Origin: Limnobacter sp. 130
GTDB lineage: Bacteria; Pseudomonadota; Gammaproteobacteria; Burkholderiales; Burkholderiaceae_B
Reading direction: 5' to 3'
Length of the DNA stretch: 64,000 nt
NCBI RefSeq assembly: GCF_902506325.1
Contig: NZ_LR732328.1
Span: forward strand, 62,001 to 126,000
A program made the position numbers and the translations under genes. Position 1 is the stretch's first letter. Each line of letters opens with the position of its first letter. Below the pieces are notes generated by a model. It made no database searches, had not been told where the DNA came from, and was given only the letters and a program-made list of their open reading frames with translations. Of this stretch, positions 1 to 8,402 are shown piece by piece.

Positions 1-1142
1 CGGTTGACGTGTTGGCCGCACTGCATGCGCAATTCAAATTCACCCACCTGTGGGCCCACCAGGAAACCACCCAGCTTGCACAATATCAGCGCGACAAAGC
101 CGTGGTTGCTTGGTGCAAAAGCGTGGGCGTTGTGTTCACTGAGTTGCCACAGAACAATGTGCAGCGCGCCACCTTCATGGCCAATCCGTTCGCTGAAAAA
201 GTGAATTTTCAAACCTACCTGGACCGTGCTGCGCAAGAAGAAATCAAGAACCCAGCTGGGCGAAATTTGAAAGTATTTTTCGCACCCCAACCCCCTGTTG
301 AATTGAACCGAGCCACCGTACCGCACGCAGCAGGCGAGGACAAACCCTTGCGCATGAAAGGTGGCCGCGTGCAGGCCCGGGCTGTGGCGGCACAATTTTT
401 CACCCCGGCAAAACTGAAAAGTTATCCCTTCTCAATTTCAAGCCCCTTGAAAGCGTGGAATGGTTGCTCGCGCCTGTCGCCTTATTTGGCGTACGGCGTG
501 GTCAGCGACCGCGAGGTGCTGCAAAAACTCAATGCGCTGGTGAACACCGTGCACGGGCAGGGCGATGCGGCGCTGACTTCAAAAGTGGAAGACGCCGCCC
601 GGTTTTATGTGGACAGGCTGATTTGGCGGCAGGGTTACTTGCAGCAGTTCGAGAACCACACGGGTTTGGAAACCGATGCCTTTTACAGCAATGAACCTGC
701 GGAAATTAACCATGACTATTTAAATGCTTGGCGGCAGGGGCATACCGGTTTTGCGTATGTGGATGCCTGCCAGCGCTTTTTAAACCAAACCGGTTGGCTG
801 AACATGCGGGCGCGAGCCACGCTGGTGTCGTTTGCCTGTGTGCAGTTGGGTTTGCCCTGGCAGCCAGTGGCCTTGTTTTTGGCGCAGCAGTTTCTGGATT
901 TCGAGCCCGCCATTCACTACGGGCAGGTGCGCATTGCATCGGGCACCAGTCATTTTTCTCAAATGCTGGTGTACGACCCCCTAAAACAGCAGGCCGAGCA
1001 AGACCCAAAGGGTGAGTTTGTGAAGCGCTGGTTGCCTGAATATGGCACAGCCGCCTACCCGAAGCCGATTGTGGATAACACAGAATCTTTAAAGCTGGGC
1101 AAGGCTCGTTTGCATGCCATGCGTCAGAACCCGCGGTTATGA
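1..1142 (+). CDS. Cryptochrome/photolyase family protein, 5' truncated by window edge
   Basis: The frame is open from the first bases of the window, so the true start lies to the left and about 379 residues remain. The visible part holds the end of the alpha/beta antenna-binding domain and then the helical FAD-binding domain. This is marked by the SRLSPYLAYG segment near base 470, the DRLIWRQGYLQQF segment near base 615, and the C-terminal FEPAIHYGQVRIASGTSHF region. These match DNA photolyases and cryptochromes, which use FAD and light to repair pyrimidine dimers. The stop overlaps the end of the convergent tetR gene by a few bases. Subclass (CPD, 6-4 or cryptochrome) cannot be decided without the N-terminus. 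Confidence 0.85.
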   Translation, partial: VDVLAALHAQFKFTHLWAHQETTQLAQYQRDKAVVAWCKSVGVVFTELPQNNVQRATFMANPFAEKVNFQTYLDRAAQEEIKNPAGRNLKVFFAPQPPVELNRATVPHAAGEDKPLRMKGGRVQARAVAAQFFTPAKLKSYPFSISSPLKAWNGCSRLSPYLAYGVVSDREVLQKLNALVNTVHGQGDAALTSKVEDAARFYVDRLIWRQGYLQQFENHTGLETDAFYSNEPAEINHDYLNAWRQGHTGFAYVDACQRFLNQTGWLNMRARATLVSFACVQLGLPWQPVALFLAQQFLDFEPAIHYGQVRIASGTSHFSQMLVYDPLKQQAEQDPKGEFVKRWLPEYGTAAYPKPIVDNTESLKLGKARLHAMRQNPRL

Positions 1143-1802
1143 ATTCAAGTTTCCGCGAAGGCCGGCACTGACATAGTCGTGAAACAAGCGACGCATTTCT
1201 TTGGGACCATCGGCCTGTGTGGCCAAGGGCAACAAAGCTTCGTCATGCATCACCATTGAAAAGTCGGCCAGGCCATGAATGGCTGTATTCACTGCCAGAT
1301 GAATTTTGAATCGCAATTGGGTTTCCGAGTATTGCGGCAGCATGTTCAGCAGGGTGGGCGCGTACACGGCCATATACGGGTTGAAAAACCTGGTCAGGAA
1401 ACGTTGCCCCTGTTCACCGGTTTGCCAGGTAAGGCGTGACAAAAACTGAATGCAAACAGCCCCGGTTTGCCCGCTGGCAAACAGTTTCAGAAACGGGTCA
1501 AAAATCAATTCACTCAACTTGGTCCATTCGCGGTGCTCGGGCAAGCCCAGCGCAAATTCTGCGTGGGCCTGTTTGCAGTACACATCCAACTGAGCATTCA
1601 CAAATTCAACCACTTCCTCTACCAGTTTTTCTTTGGTTTTGAAGTGGTAGTGCACTGCCGAGCGGTTGTTCTGGCCCGATAACTGCCGAATTCGGCTAAG
1701 CGTGACCGCCTCAATGCCATGGTGTGCAAATTCAATCAGCGCAATCCGTAACAGCTGTTCGCGAGTATCAATAACAGGTGCAGCGTCGGCAGGTTTATTC
1801 AT
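1137..1802 (-). CDS. TetR/AcrR family transcriptional regulator
   Basis: This 221-residue protein has the TetR plan. An N-terminal three-helix DNA-binding domain lies at about residues 15-60, including AVHYHFKTKEKLV, which is the family's Y-x-H-F-x-x-K-x-x-L signature. A helical ligand-binding domain follows. It is divergent from the exported lipoprotein gene at 1904, and two overlapping palindromes lie between the two starts. The likely role is repression of the lipoprotein/DUF1329 pair and of itself; this is inference from position. The ligand is unknown. The start codon lies at 1802, directly beside the palindromic region. Confidence 0.85.
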   Translation of the reverse strand: MNKPADAAPVIDTREQLLRIALIEFAHHGIEAVTLSRIRQLSGQNNRSAVHYHFKTKEKLVEEVVEFVNAQLDVYCKQAHAEFALGLPEHREWTKLSELIFDPFLKLFASGQTGAVCIQFLSRLTWQTGEQGQRFLTRFFNPYMAVYAPTLLNMLPQYSETQLRFKIHLAVNTAIHGLADFSMVMHDEALLPLATQADGPKEMRRLFHDYVSAGLRGNLNS

Positions 1803-1837
1803 GTGATTGTTTTTGTGAGTAAATTTCCACTTGATTC

Positions 1838-1871
1838 GATTAATACCTTGGTATTAATCTAAACAGATTAA
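1838..1871. promoter_or_regulatory. Overlapping palindromes, probable TetR operator
   Basis: A perfect inverted repeat GATTAATACC-TT-GGTATTAATC spans 1838-1859. A second one, TTAATCT-aaac-AGATTAA, spans 1854-1871 and shares bases with the first. Both lie in the AT-rich gap between divergent tetR (start 1802) and the lipoprotein gene (start 1904). This is where a TetR-type repressor would be expected to control both directions. The symmetry is seen directly; binding is inferred. Confidence 0.6.
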
Positions 1872-1903
1872 ATGAACTATAACTAAAAATTCGGGAGACA
1901 TGC

Positions 1904-3361
1904 GTGAAACTTTCTCAAGTATTCACGACTGCAATTGCTGGCACTGCGCTGGCTTTGCTGGGTGCTTGTTCGTCAGAGGACTTGGGCACTTCAGCCAACA
2001 CCTCGGCATCGCCTGCGGCCAGCAACAATGTGCTCAGCAGCGAATCGCTGGTGCAAGCCATGGGCAGTGAAACGCCGCTGGGCTTGGGCTGTGGCTGGAT
2101 CGCAGCCAGCGAACCTGACAAAGCCAATATAGCGTTTCCCGACAGCGAAGCAAAATACTGGGTGGCCGCAGCGCCTGTTTCTCCGCAAACCCGTTTGAGA
2201 ATTGATGGGCGTTACCCCGACGCACGCTATTTTTCCTACAACGCTTACGATGCCGCGCTTCGCCCCACCGATGCAGTGGCTGACTTTGAGCTGGCCCCGA
2301 CTGACAAGGGTCGCGCGGGCAACCCCTTTGCACGCAAGGGCGCAAAGCCCGGTGGCAGCTACACGGCTTACCTGGAATATGGCGCTTCACCCATACAAAA
2401 CCCGGGCACAGTCCGCAAGCCCAACACTTTTTACACGGGTGAAATTGGCTTGGGGCCTGTGAATATTCCCAATGCCTTGGCCGTGTTCATTTACCGGGTG
2501 TATGTGTCGAATACAGGTGAGTTTTTCGATGGAGGTGTGGGCCTGCCCACCCTGACACTTGAAACGGCCGACGGCAGCCGTGAATTGGGAACCCTTCCGA
2601 ATTGTGTAGAACCTTTGATGCCCAATTTGGGCGGCACGGCGCCACCTTTGGGTTTGAATGAACTGTTGTTGGGGCTGGACTACCCCAATCAACTGACCCT
2701 GCCTTTCCCCACGGCCACCAACCCGCCCAACACCTTGAAGTTTTTTAGTTTGGGCGACACGGCATTTCGAATTTTGGGCAATGTAACCGGGCAAGACACC
2801 AGCATGGTGGGTGGTCGAATCGATTCCGGCTCGGGCGGCTTTTTAAGCAATGTACACAATGCTTACACCAGCACCGGGTTTGCCCGACAGTACGGCAATA
2901 TTGCCATGGTGCGCGCCAAGGCGCCTACTTACCGGGGCCAGCCCGGCGTTGAGTTTGGCCAGGAGCAATTGCGTTACTGGTCGCTGTGTGGCAATGAATT
3001 TGCAACCCAGCGCTTCACCGATTGTGCCGCTGACTTTCAAGTGCCGCTGGATGAGCAGGGTTTTTTCACCGTGGTAATTTCTGACCCCGCTGACCGCCCA
3101 GCCAATGCAACTGCCGAGAACGGGTTCTTGTGGTTGCCATGGGGTCCATATCCTGATCAACTGTTACTCTATCGGCACATGCTGCACAATTCCACGTTTG
3201 ATGAAGCCATTCAGAACGTGGAAAAGGGCAATGCCTTGGGCGAGACCATGAAAGATTTCGCGCCTGTCGGCATATATTGCAAGCCAAACGTTTTTACACA
3301 AAGCAACCGCAGTGGCGAGGTGTTCGCCCTGTGTGTGCAAGACCAAAACACCAATCGATAA
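1904..3361 (+). CDS. Exported lipoprotein of unknown function
   Basis: This 485-residue protein starts at a GTG with a GGGAG ribosome site 7 bases upstream. Its signal peptide ends in the lipobox LLGAC, so a lipidated envelope protein is likely. The mature part is rich in Gly, Pro and Tyr, with no transmembrane segments or catalytic motif that I recognise. It is followed 24 bases later by the DUF1329 gene and faces a TetR gene. DUF1329 genes often sit beside DUF1302 outer-membrane genes in sterol or hydrocarbon catabolic loci; here this lipoprotein takes that place. I do not recognise the family with certainty. Confidence 0.7.
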   Translation: MKLSQVFTTAIAGTALALLGACSSEDLGTSANTSASPAASNNVLSSESLVQAMGSETPLGLGCGWIAASEPDKANIAFPDSEAKYWVAAAPVSPQTRLRIDGRYPDARYFSYNAYDAALRPTDAVADFELAPTDKGRAGNPFARKGAKPGGSYTAYLEYGASPIQNPGTVRKPNTFYTGEIGLGPVNIPNALAVFIYRVYVSNTGEFFDGGVGLPTLTLETADGSRELGTLPNCVEPLMPNLGGTAPPLGLNELLLGLDYPNQLTLPFPTATNPPNTLKFFSLGDTAFRILGNVTGQDTSMVGGRIDSGSGGFLSNVHNAYTSTGFARQYGNIAMVRAKAPTYRGQPGVEFGQEQLRYWSLCGNEFATQRFTDCAADFQVPLDEQGFFTVVISDPADRPANATAENGFLWLPWGPYPDQLLLYRHMLHNSTFDEAIQNVEKGNALGETMKDFAPVGIYCKPNVFTQSNRSGEVFALCVQDQNTNR

Positions 3362-3385
3362 AACTATCCACAAGGAGACAATGAG

Positions 3386-4723
3386 ATGGCAGTGCAAAAG
3401 ATGAAATACGGGTTGCTGGCTGCAGCAATCGTTTTGGGGAGTGGTGCAGCACTGGCCAATGACCTGTCTGAACTGGGCAAAAGCCTGACGCCCGTGGGCG
3501 CAGAGAAAAAGGGCAATGCCGCGGGCACCATCCCTGATTGGACCGGCGGCTTGGTTAAGCCGCCAGCAGGATTTGATCCAGCAAAAGGCTACACCAACCC
3601 GTTTGCGGATGAAAAGCCACTGTTTACTGTTAGTTCCGCCAACATGGACCAGTACAAGGCCAACCTGACGCCCGGTCAAATGGAAATGATGAAGCGTTAC
3701 CCCACCTACAAAATGAATGTGTACAAAACACATCGCACAGCGGGTTATCGCCAGTCCGTGTACGACAACGCCAAAGCCGAAGCACCGAATGTGAAGTTGG
3801 TGGACGGTGGCAACGGTGTGCAGGGCATCAAAAAATCCAACATCCCGTTTCCATTACCCAAGAGCGGCGTGGAAGTGATCTGGAATCACAACTTCCGTGA
3901 TTTGGGCGGCTCGTTTACGCGCTATTCCGCTGACTTCCCGGTTCAAACCGATGGCTCATTCACCGTGGGCAAGCGTATTGAAACCGTGTCGCTGGCTTCC
4001 TTCATGGACAACCCTGAAGAAAACCGCATTTTGTACTTCATGAACCAGATCACCGCGCCTGCCAACGCAGCCGGTGAAGTCGCCTTGGTGCACGAGCCGA
4101 TTAACCAGGTTGAAGAACCCCGCCTGGCCTGGCAGTACAACCCCGGGCAGCGCCGCGTTATTCGTGCGCCAGAGCTGGCCTACGATTCCCCAGGTATTGG
4201 TGCAGATGGTCTGCGTACCAACGACGACCTGAACGGTTTCAACGGTTCGCCCGATCGCTATGAGTGGAAGTTGGTGGGCAAAAAAGAGATGTTCGTGCCT
4301 TACAACAACTACAAGTTGGCCGATCAAACCTTGAAGTACAGCAGCATTATTCAGAAAAGCCACATCAATCCTGAAATGGTGCGCTACGAGTTGCACCGTG
4401 TTTGGGTGGTGGAGGCCACGCTGAAGCCCGGCAAACGTCATATTTATGCCAAGCGCGTGTTCTACATTGACGAAGATTCATGGGGCGTGTTGCATGCTGA
4501 CCAGTACGACAGTCGCAATAGCTTGTGGCGTGTTCGTGAAGTGTTTGGCACCCAGGCTTACCATGCACCTGCGTTTGTTTCATCTGGCGAGGTGATCTAC
4601 GACTTACAGTCACGCCGTTACCTGGTGGGTGGTTTGACCAACGAAGAAAAGTTTGCCGAGTTTGGCAAGAAGTACTCACCTGCCGACTTCTCGACAGCAG
4701 CCTTGCGCCGCATGGGTCGTTAA
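3386..4723 (+). CDS. DUF1329 family exported protein
   Basis: This 445-residue protein has a clear Sec signal peptide (MKYGLLAAAIVLGSGAALA) and a long mature region with typical DUF1329 features. These are GTIPDWTGGL and GYTNPFADEKPLFT near the N-terminus, and WVVEATLKPGKRHIYAKR followed by FYIDEDSW near the C-terminus. DUF1329 proteins are periplasmic or outer-membrane-linked, related in fold to LolA-like lipoprotein carriers, and are linked to hydrophobic substrate handling. The start ATG at 3386 has a GGAG site. The gene is probably cotranscribed with the upstream lipoprotein. The substrate is unknown. Confidence 0.85.
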   Translation: MAVQKMKYGLLAAAIVLGSGAALANDLSELGKSLTPVGAEKKGNAAGTIPDWTGGLVKPPAGFDPAKGYTNPFADEKPLFTVSSANMDQYKANLTPGQMEMMKRYPTYKMNVYKTHRTAGYRQSVYDNAKAEAPNVKLVDGGNGVQGIKKSNIPFPLPKSGVEVIWNHNFRDLGGSFTRYSADFPVQTDGSFTVGKRIETVSLASFMDNPEENRILYFMNQITAPANAAGEVALVHEPINQVEEPRLAWQYNPGQRRVIRAPELAYDSPGIGADGLRTNDDLNGFNGSPDRYEWKLVGKKEMFVPYNNYKLADQTLKYSSIIQKSHINPEMVRYELHRVWVVEATLKPGKRHIYAKRVFYIDEDSWGVLHADQYDSRNSLWRVREVFGTQAYHAPAFVSSGEVIYDLQSRRYLVGGLTNEEKFAEFGKKYSPADFSTAALRRMGR

Positions 4724-4745
4724 TCACGCAGTAATCAGCGATAAT

Positions 4746-4770
4746 CGCGGTTTGAATGTTTCAAACCGCG
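4746..4770. terminator. Perfect hairpin between the DUF1329 gene and yaeQ
   Basis: An 11-bp stem, CGCGGTTTGAA and TTCAAACCGCG, is closed by a 3-base TGT loop. It starts 22 bases after the upstream stop codon and ends 9 bases before the preferred yaeQ start. There is no T tract, so it may be an mRNA stabiliser or a factor-assisted terminator. An in-frame ATG at 4756 falls inside the hairpin, which argues for the ATG at 4780 as the real start of yaeQ. Confidence 0.55.
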
Positions 4771-4779
4771 AGTCGCCCC

Positions 4780-5313
4780 ATGGCCCTTCGAGCCACTGTC
4801 TACAAAGTTCAACTGGATGTGTCCGATCTGGACCGCAACCACTTTGCCCAATACCCCCTTACGCTAGCCTTGCACCCTTCTGAAACTGAAGAGCGCATGA
4901 TGGTTCGGTTGCTGGCCTTTGCCATGCATGCCGGGCAAGACGTTCAATTCGGCAAAGGTTTGTCGGCTGAAGAAGAGGCTGCGGTGTGGGAAGTCGACCC
5001 CACGGGGCAAATCAAGGTGTGGGTCGATGTGGGCCAGCCCGACGAAAGCCGAATTCGCAAAGCCTGCGGCCGTTCAGACCGCGTGGTGATTTACTGTTAC
5101 ACCCGTTCAGCAGAAGTGTGGTGGAGACAAAATCAGGACTGGTTGAACAAACTGGACAAAGTCCAGGTGCTGCAACTGAGCGTTGAAGACGGTGCAACAC
5201 TGGCAGGTCTTGCCCAGCGCAACATGAGTTTGGCCTGCACCATTCAGGAAGGCATGGTGTATTTGGGAGAGGCTGCGGTGCAGCCGGTCACTTTGAAGCA
5301 TGCATCCGATTAA
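4780..5313 (+). CDS. yaeQ: YaeQ family protein
   Basis: This 177-residue protein matches the YaeQ family over its whole length. It opens with MALRATVYKVQLDVSDLDR and carries LTLALHPSETEERMMVRLLAFA, WVDVGQPDESRIRKAC and WW near the C-terminus. The fold is related to PD-(D/E)XK nucleases, but no activity is established. The start at 4780 is preferred because the upstream in-frame ATG at 4756 sits in a hairpin and adds eight non-family residues. The gene is followed after 12 bases by a flavin reductase gene. Confidence 0.85.
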   Translation: MALRATVYKVQLDVSDLDRNHFAQYPLTLALHPSETEERMMVRLLAFAMHAGQDVQFGKGLSAEEEAAVWEVDPTGQIKVWVDVGQPDESRIRKACGRSDRVVIYCYTRSAEVWWRQNQDWLNKLDKVQVLQLSVEDGATLAGLAQRNMSLACTIQEGMVYLGEAAVQPVTLKHASD

Positions 5314-5325
5314 AGAAGGGACCCT

Positions 5326-5934
5326 ATGTACTTCAACACCTCAGAAATCAGCCCTCGCGACAACTACCAGCTGCTCACCGGTGCTGTGGTGCCACGCCCC
5401 ATTGCCTGGGTCAGTACCCTAAGTGAAAACGGCATCGCGAATTTGGCACCGTATTCATTTTTCACCGTGGCCAGTTGCAAGCCGCCCGTGTTGTGCGTGG
5501 TGCAAGTCAACCCGCGTAACCGCGCCGAGAAAGACACCCTCACCAATCTACAAACCACGCGTGAATGCGTGGTGAATGTAGTTAGCCATGTGTTGGTGGA
5601 CGCCATGAACACCAGTTGTGGCGATTTTCCGCCTGAAGTGGATGAGTTCGAAAAAGCAGGCTTGAAAAAATCGCTCAGCAAGGCTGTGGCAGCACCCGGT
5701 GTAGAAGAGGCACTGGTGCGCTTCGAATGCAATTTGCGCGAAGTGAAGCTGGTTGGTGAGGGCCCCATGGGCGGCTCGATGATGCTGCTGGATGTACTGG
5801 GCGTGGAAGTGAGCGAAGCCGCCATGCGGGAAGGCCGAATCGCCAACGATCTGCTGGACGCAGTGGGCAAGCTGACGGGTGATGGCTATTGCACCACCCG
5901 CAGCAATTTTGACTTGGCCAGGCCGAAGGTTTAA
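5326..5934 (+). CDS. Flavin reductase family protein (FMN-binding split barrel)
   Basis: This 202-residue protein begins MYFNTSEISPRDNYQLLTGAVVPRPIAWVST, typical of the DIM6/NTAB group of FMN-binding split-barrel flavoproteins. The central NLAPYSFFTVASCKPPVLCV and later NFDLARPKV also fit. Members bind FMN and transfer electrons or act in flavin reduction; the partner is not apparent here. It follows yaeQ at short spacing and ends 12 bases from the convergent gntR gene. Confidence 0.85.
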   Translation: MYFNTSEISPRDNYQLLTGAVVPRPIAWVSTLSENGIANLAPYSFFTVASCKPPVLCVVQVNPRNRAEKDTLTNLQTTRECVVNVVSHVLVDAMNTSCGDFPPEVDEFEKAGLKKSLSKAVAAPGVEEALVRFECNLREVKLVGEGPMGGSMMLLDVLGVEVSEAAMREGRIANDLLDAVGKLTGDGYCTTRSNFDLARPKV

Positions 5935-5946
5935 GCAAGAACAACC

Positions 5947-6618
5947 TTAAGCTGCTGACTTGGCCTTCAGCAAAGGCAGCGAAGCCACCAAGTCTGCAAA
6001 GCGCTGGCCTTGCACCATGACATGGCTGCGCAGCAATTCATTGGCGATGTCTCCATCGCCAGCCAAAATAGCTTTCACAATGGCTTCGTGTTCATCAAAT
6101 GAAGTCGGAATTCTGCCGCGCACACGCAACTGCAAGCGCCGGTAAGGGCGCAGCCTGCGGCGAAGCCCCCACGCCTGATCCCGCAAAAAATCGTTGTGGC
6201 TGCCCCGGTAAATGACACCGTGAAATTTGTCATTGAGCTGGTAGTACTCGTCGGGGTCGCCACCCTTGGTAATGGCTGCCTTGCATTCTTCGTGCACGGC
6301 CAGCAATTCTTTTTGCTCTTCGTCGGTCAGGCGGCGGGCCGCAAGGCGGCCGCACATGCCTTCGAATTCGCCCATCACCTCGAACATTTCCACCAGTTGC
6401 TGGGCGCTGAACTGCGCCACCACGGCGCCGCGGCGCGCGCGCAGTTCGACCAAACCAGCTGTGGCCAGTTGGTTCAGGGCTTCACGAATGGGAGTTCTAG
6501 ACACACCAAAGCGTTCTGCCAGCTCGGTTTCATCAAGATGGTCGCCTGGTGGCAGCTTGCCAAAAGCGATCAACTCTTCGATTTGGTCCCGTACGTCTTC
6601 TGACAGTTTTTTCTTCAT
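5947..6618 (-). CDS. GntR family regulator, FCD subfamily, likely regulator of the malonate operon
   Basis: A 223-residue regulator with an N-terminal winged helix (LSEDVRDQIEELIAFGKLPPGDHLDETELAERFGVSRTPIREAL, residues about 4-47) and a helical FCD ligand-binding domain. Candidate metal or ligand residues are in the LNDKFHGVIY and DEHEAIVKAI segments. The start is taken at the ATG at 6618 (MKKKLSED); an upstream start adds a hydrophobic non-family tail. The gene is divergent from the HAD/maleate isomerase/TRAP/mdc operon. FCD regulators control malonate genes in other proteobacteria (MatR, for example), so that role is a reasonable inference here. Confidence 0.88.
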   Translation of the reverse strand: MKKKLSEDVRDQIEELIAFGKLPPGDHLDETELAERFGVSRTPIREALNQLATAGLVELRARRGAVVAQFSAQQLVEMFEVMGEFEGMCGRLAARRLTDEEQKELLAVHEECKAAITKGGDPDEYYQLNDKFHGVIYRGSHNDFLRDQAWGLRRRLRPYRRLQLRVRGRIPTSFDEHEAIVKAILAGDGDIANELLRSHVMVQGQRFADLVASLPLLKAKSAA

Positions 6619-6647
6619 GGGGTAATAAAAAAAATGAATCAGCGTTA

Positions 6648-6727
6648 TTGACAATGTATACGAGCGGAATTAGTCTTGTATACAAGAAATTAAATAACGC
6701 ATGCAAAATGCGATGCTCTATATACAA
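6648..6727. promoter_or_regulatory. Divergent promoter region with three GTATAC-type operator-like boxes
   Basis: The gap between gntR and the HAD gene contains the perfect 12-bp palindrome CTTGTATACAAG (6675-6686). Two related boxes flank it: ATGTATACG (about 6654-6662) and ATATACAA (about 6720-6727). A TTGACA element at 6648-6653, with TAGTCT 17 bases later, could be a promoter for the rightward operon; its spacer and -10 overlap two of the boxes. The layout suggests repression by the adjacent FCD regulator. Binding is inferred. Confidence 0.5.
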
Positions 6728-6786
6728 TCATAAGAGAGCACAGCCCCAAACACAATGAGTTTCGGGGGAACCTTGAGGAGACATGG

Positions 6787-7506
6787 ATGAGTCACGCAGC
6801 CAGCGCTGTCAAAGCGCTTGCATTTGATGTTTTTGGCACGGTTGTAGACTGGCGCGGCAGTGTTGCACGCGAAGTCGCATTGATCGCCCAGCACCTGAAC
6901 ATTCAGGTGGATGCTTTGGCGTTTGCCGATGCCTGGCGCGCAGGGTACGCGCCTGCCATGGACCGCGTGCGCAAAGGTGAATTGCCCTGGATGCACATCG
7001 ATAGCCTGCACCGCATGATTCTCGACTCCATCGTTGAGCAATTTGGTTTGACTCGATTGAGCAATGAACAACGCGAAAACCTGAACAAGGTATGGCACCG
7101 CCTTGCGCCTTGGCCCGACACCGTGGCTGGCCTGCATGCCCTGAAAAAACAATTCACCATCACAACGCTTTCAAATGGCAATTTTTCATTGCTCACTGCC
7201 ATGGCCAAAAATGCCCACCTGCCGTGGGACTGCATTGTATCGGCCGAACTGTTCAAGCACTACAAGCCCGACCCGGAAACCTACCATGGCGTGGCCGGCT
7301 TGCTGAACTTGCCCATTGAGCAAGTGATGTTGTGTGCTTCACACCCCAGCGATTTGCGCGCTGCCAAAGCGCAAGGCATGCGCACCGCCTATGTGATGCG
7401 CCCCTTTGAATTTGGCGAGCATGTGTCTTTGCCCACTGTTGAGGCAGGGGAGTTCGATTTTGTAGCACAAGACTTTGTGGACCTGGCCCGCCAGTTGGCG
7501 AGCTAA
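6787..7506 (+). CDS. Haloacid dehalogenase type II family (HAD superfamily)
   Basis: This 239-residue protein has the HAD motifs of the L-2-haloacid dehalogenase branch. The nucleophile Asp is in ALAFDVFGTVVDW (residue about 14), motif II is TLSNGN, the Lys is in HYKPDPETY, and the acidic motif is SHPSDL. The family hydrolyses C-halogen bonds of short 2-haloacids. Many annotated members have no proven substrate, and this one has SHPSD where the archetype has SSNxWD. It is the first gene of the operon, with a GAGGAG ribosome site, and ends 45 bases before the maleate isomerase-like gene. Confidence 0.8.
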   Translation: MSHAASAVKALAFDVFGTVVDWRGSVAREVALIAQHLNIQVDALAFADAWRAGYAPAMDRVRKGELPWMHIDSLHRMILDSIVEQFGLTRLSNEQRENLNKVWHRLAPWPDTVAGLHALKKQFTITTLSNGNFSLLTAMAKNAHLPWDCIVSAELFKHYKPDPETYHGVAGLLNLPIEQVMLCASHPSDLRAAKAQGMRTAYVMRPFEFGEHVSLPTVEAGEFDFVAQDFVDLARQLAS

Positions 7507-7551
7507 TTGGCAACTTAGTGGCAACTTAGGCCCACACACACGGAGTATTCA

Positions 7552-8304
7552 ATGAGCAAGATTTACCGCATTGGCCAAATTGTGCCAAGTTCTAACACCA
7601 CCATGGAAACAGAAATTCCAGCGATTCTGCGTGCACGCGAAGCCGTGGAAGCCGAGCGTTTCACCTTCCATTCAAGCCGCATGCGCATGCAACATGTGAC
7701 CAAAGAAGAGTTGGCCAAGATGGACTCCGACTCTGACCGTTGTGCGCTTGAGTTGGCCGATGCCCGTGTGGATGTGCTGGGCTATGCCTGCCTGGTTGCG
7801 ATCATGAGCATGGGTTTGGGTTATCACAAAAAATCGGAAGCGCGTTTGCATGGCCGTACGGTAGAGGCCGGTGGCCCTGCGCCAGTAGTGACCAGTGCGG
7901 GTGCCCTGGTGGATGGTTTGAAAGCGATTGGTGCCAAGAAGGTGGCCATTCTGACACCGTACATGAAACCACTGACCCAGTTGGTGGTGGACTACATTGA
8001 GCATGAGGGCATCGAGGTGCTCGACAGCATTTCACTGGAAGTATCCAATAATTTGGAAGTGGGTTTGTTGAACCCGCTGGCCCCGGTTGAGCACACCAAA
8101 AAACTGAACACAGCCAATGTAGACGCCATTGTGGCCTCGGCCTGTGTGCAAATGCCATCGCTGGCCTCCATTCAGCAAATCGAAGACCGCGCGGGTATGC
8201 CCGTATTGTCTTCTTCGGTTGCAACCACTTACATGATGTTAAAGAAATTGGGTCTTAAGACCTATGCCCCGGGCTTCGGCTCACTGTTGTCCGGGAATTA
8301 TTGA
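7552..8304 (+). CDS. Maleate cis-trans isomerase / Asp-Glu racemase superfamily enzyme
   Basis: This 250-residue protein begins with the family signature VPSSNTTMETEIP and carries two candidate catalytic cysteines. Cys80 is in LGYACLVAIMSMG and Cys198 is in VASACVQMPSL, as expected for the two-cysteine mechanism of maleate isomerases (NicE and relatives). The reaction would be maleate to fumarate. Arylmalonate decarboxylases belong to the same superfamily but have only one catalytic cysteine. Its position between a dehalogenase-like gene and a dicarboxylate TRAP importer suggests a dicarboxylate substrate. Confidence 0.85.
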   Translation: MSKIYRIGQIVPSSNTTMETEIPAILRAREAVEAERFTFHSSRMRMQHVTKEELAKMDSDSDRCALELADARVDVLGYACLVAIMSMGLGYHKKSEARLHGRTVEAGGPAPVVTSAGALVDGLKAIGAKKVAILTPYMKPLTQLVVDYIEHEGIEVLDSISLEVSNNLEVGLLNPLAPVEHTKKLNTANVDAIVASACVQMPSLASIQQIEDRAGMPVLSSSVATTYMMLKKLGLKTYAPGFGSLLSGNY

Positions 8305-8402
8305 ACGAACTCAGAAATTTCGTTCGGATGTGGAAAGCGTTGGCGAATCACTCACCTGATTCAATAGCGTCCAATTATTAGAAGCAGAAAGGAGACTTAC
8401 TC

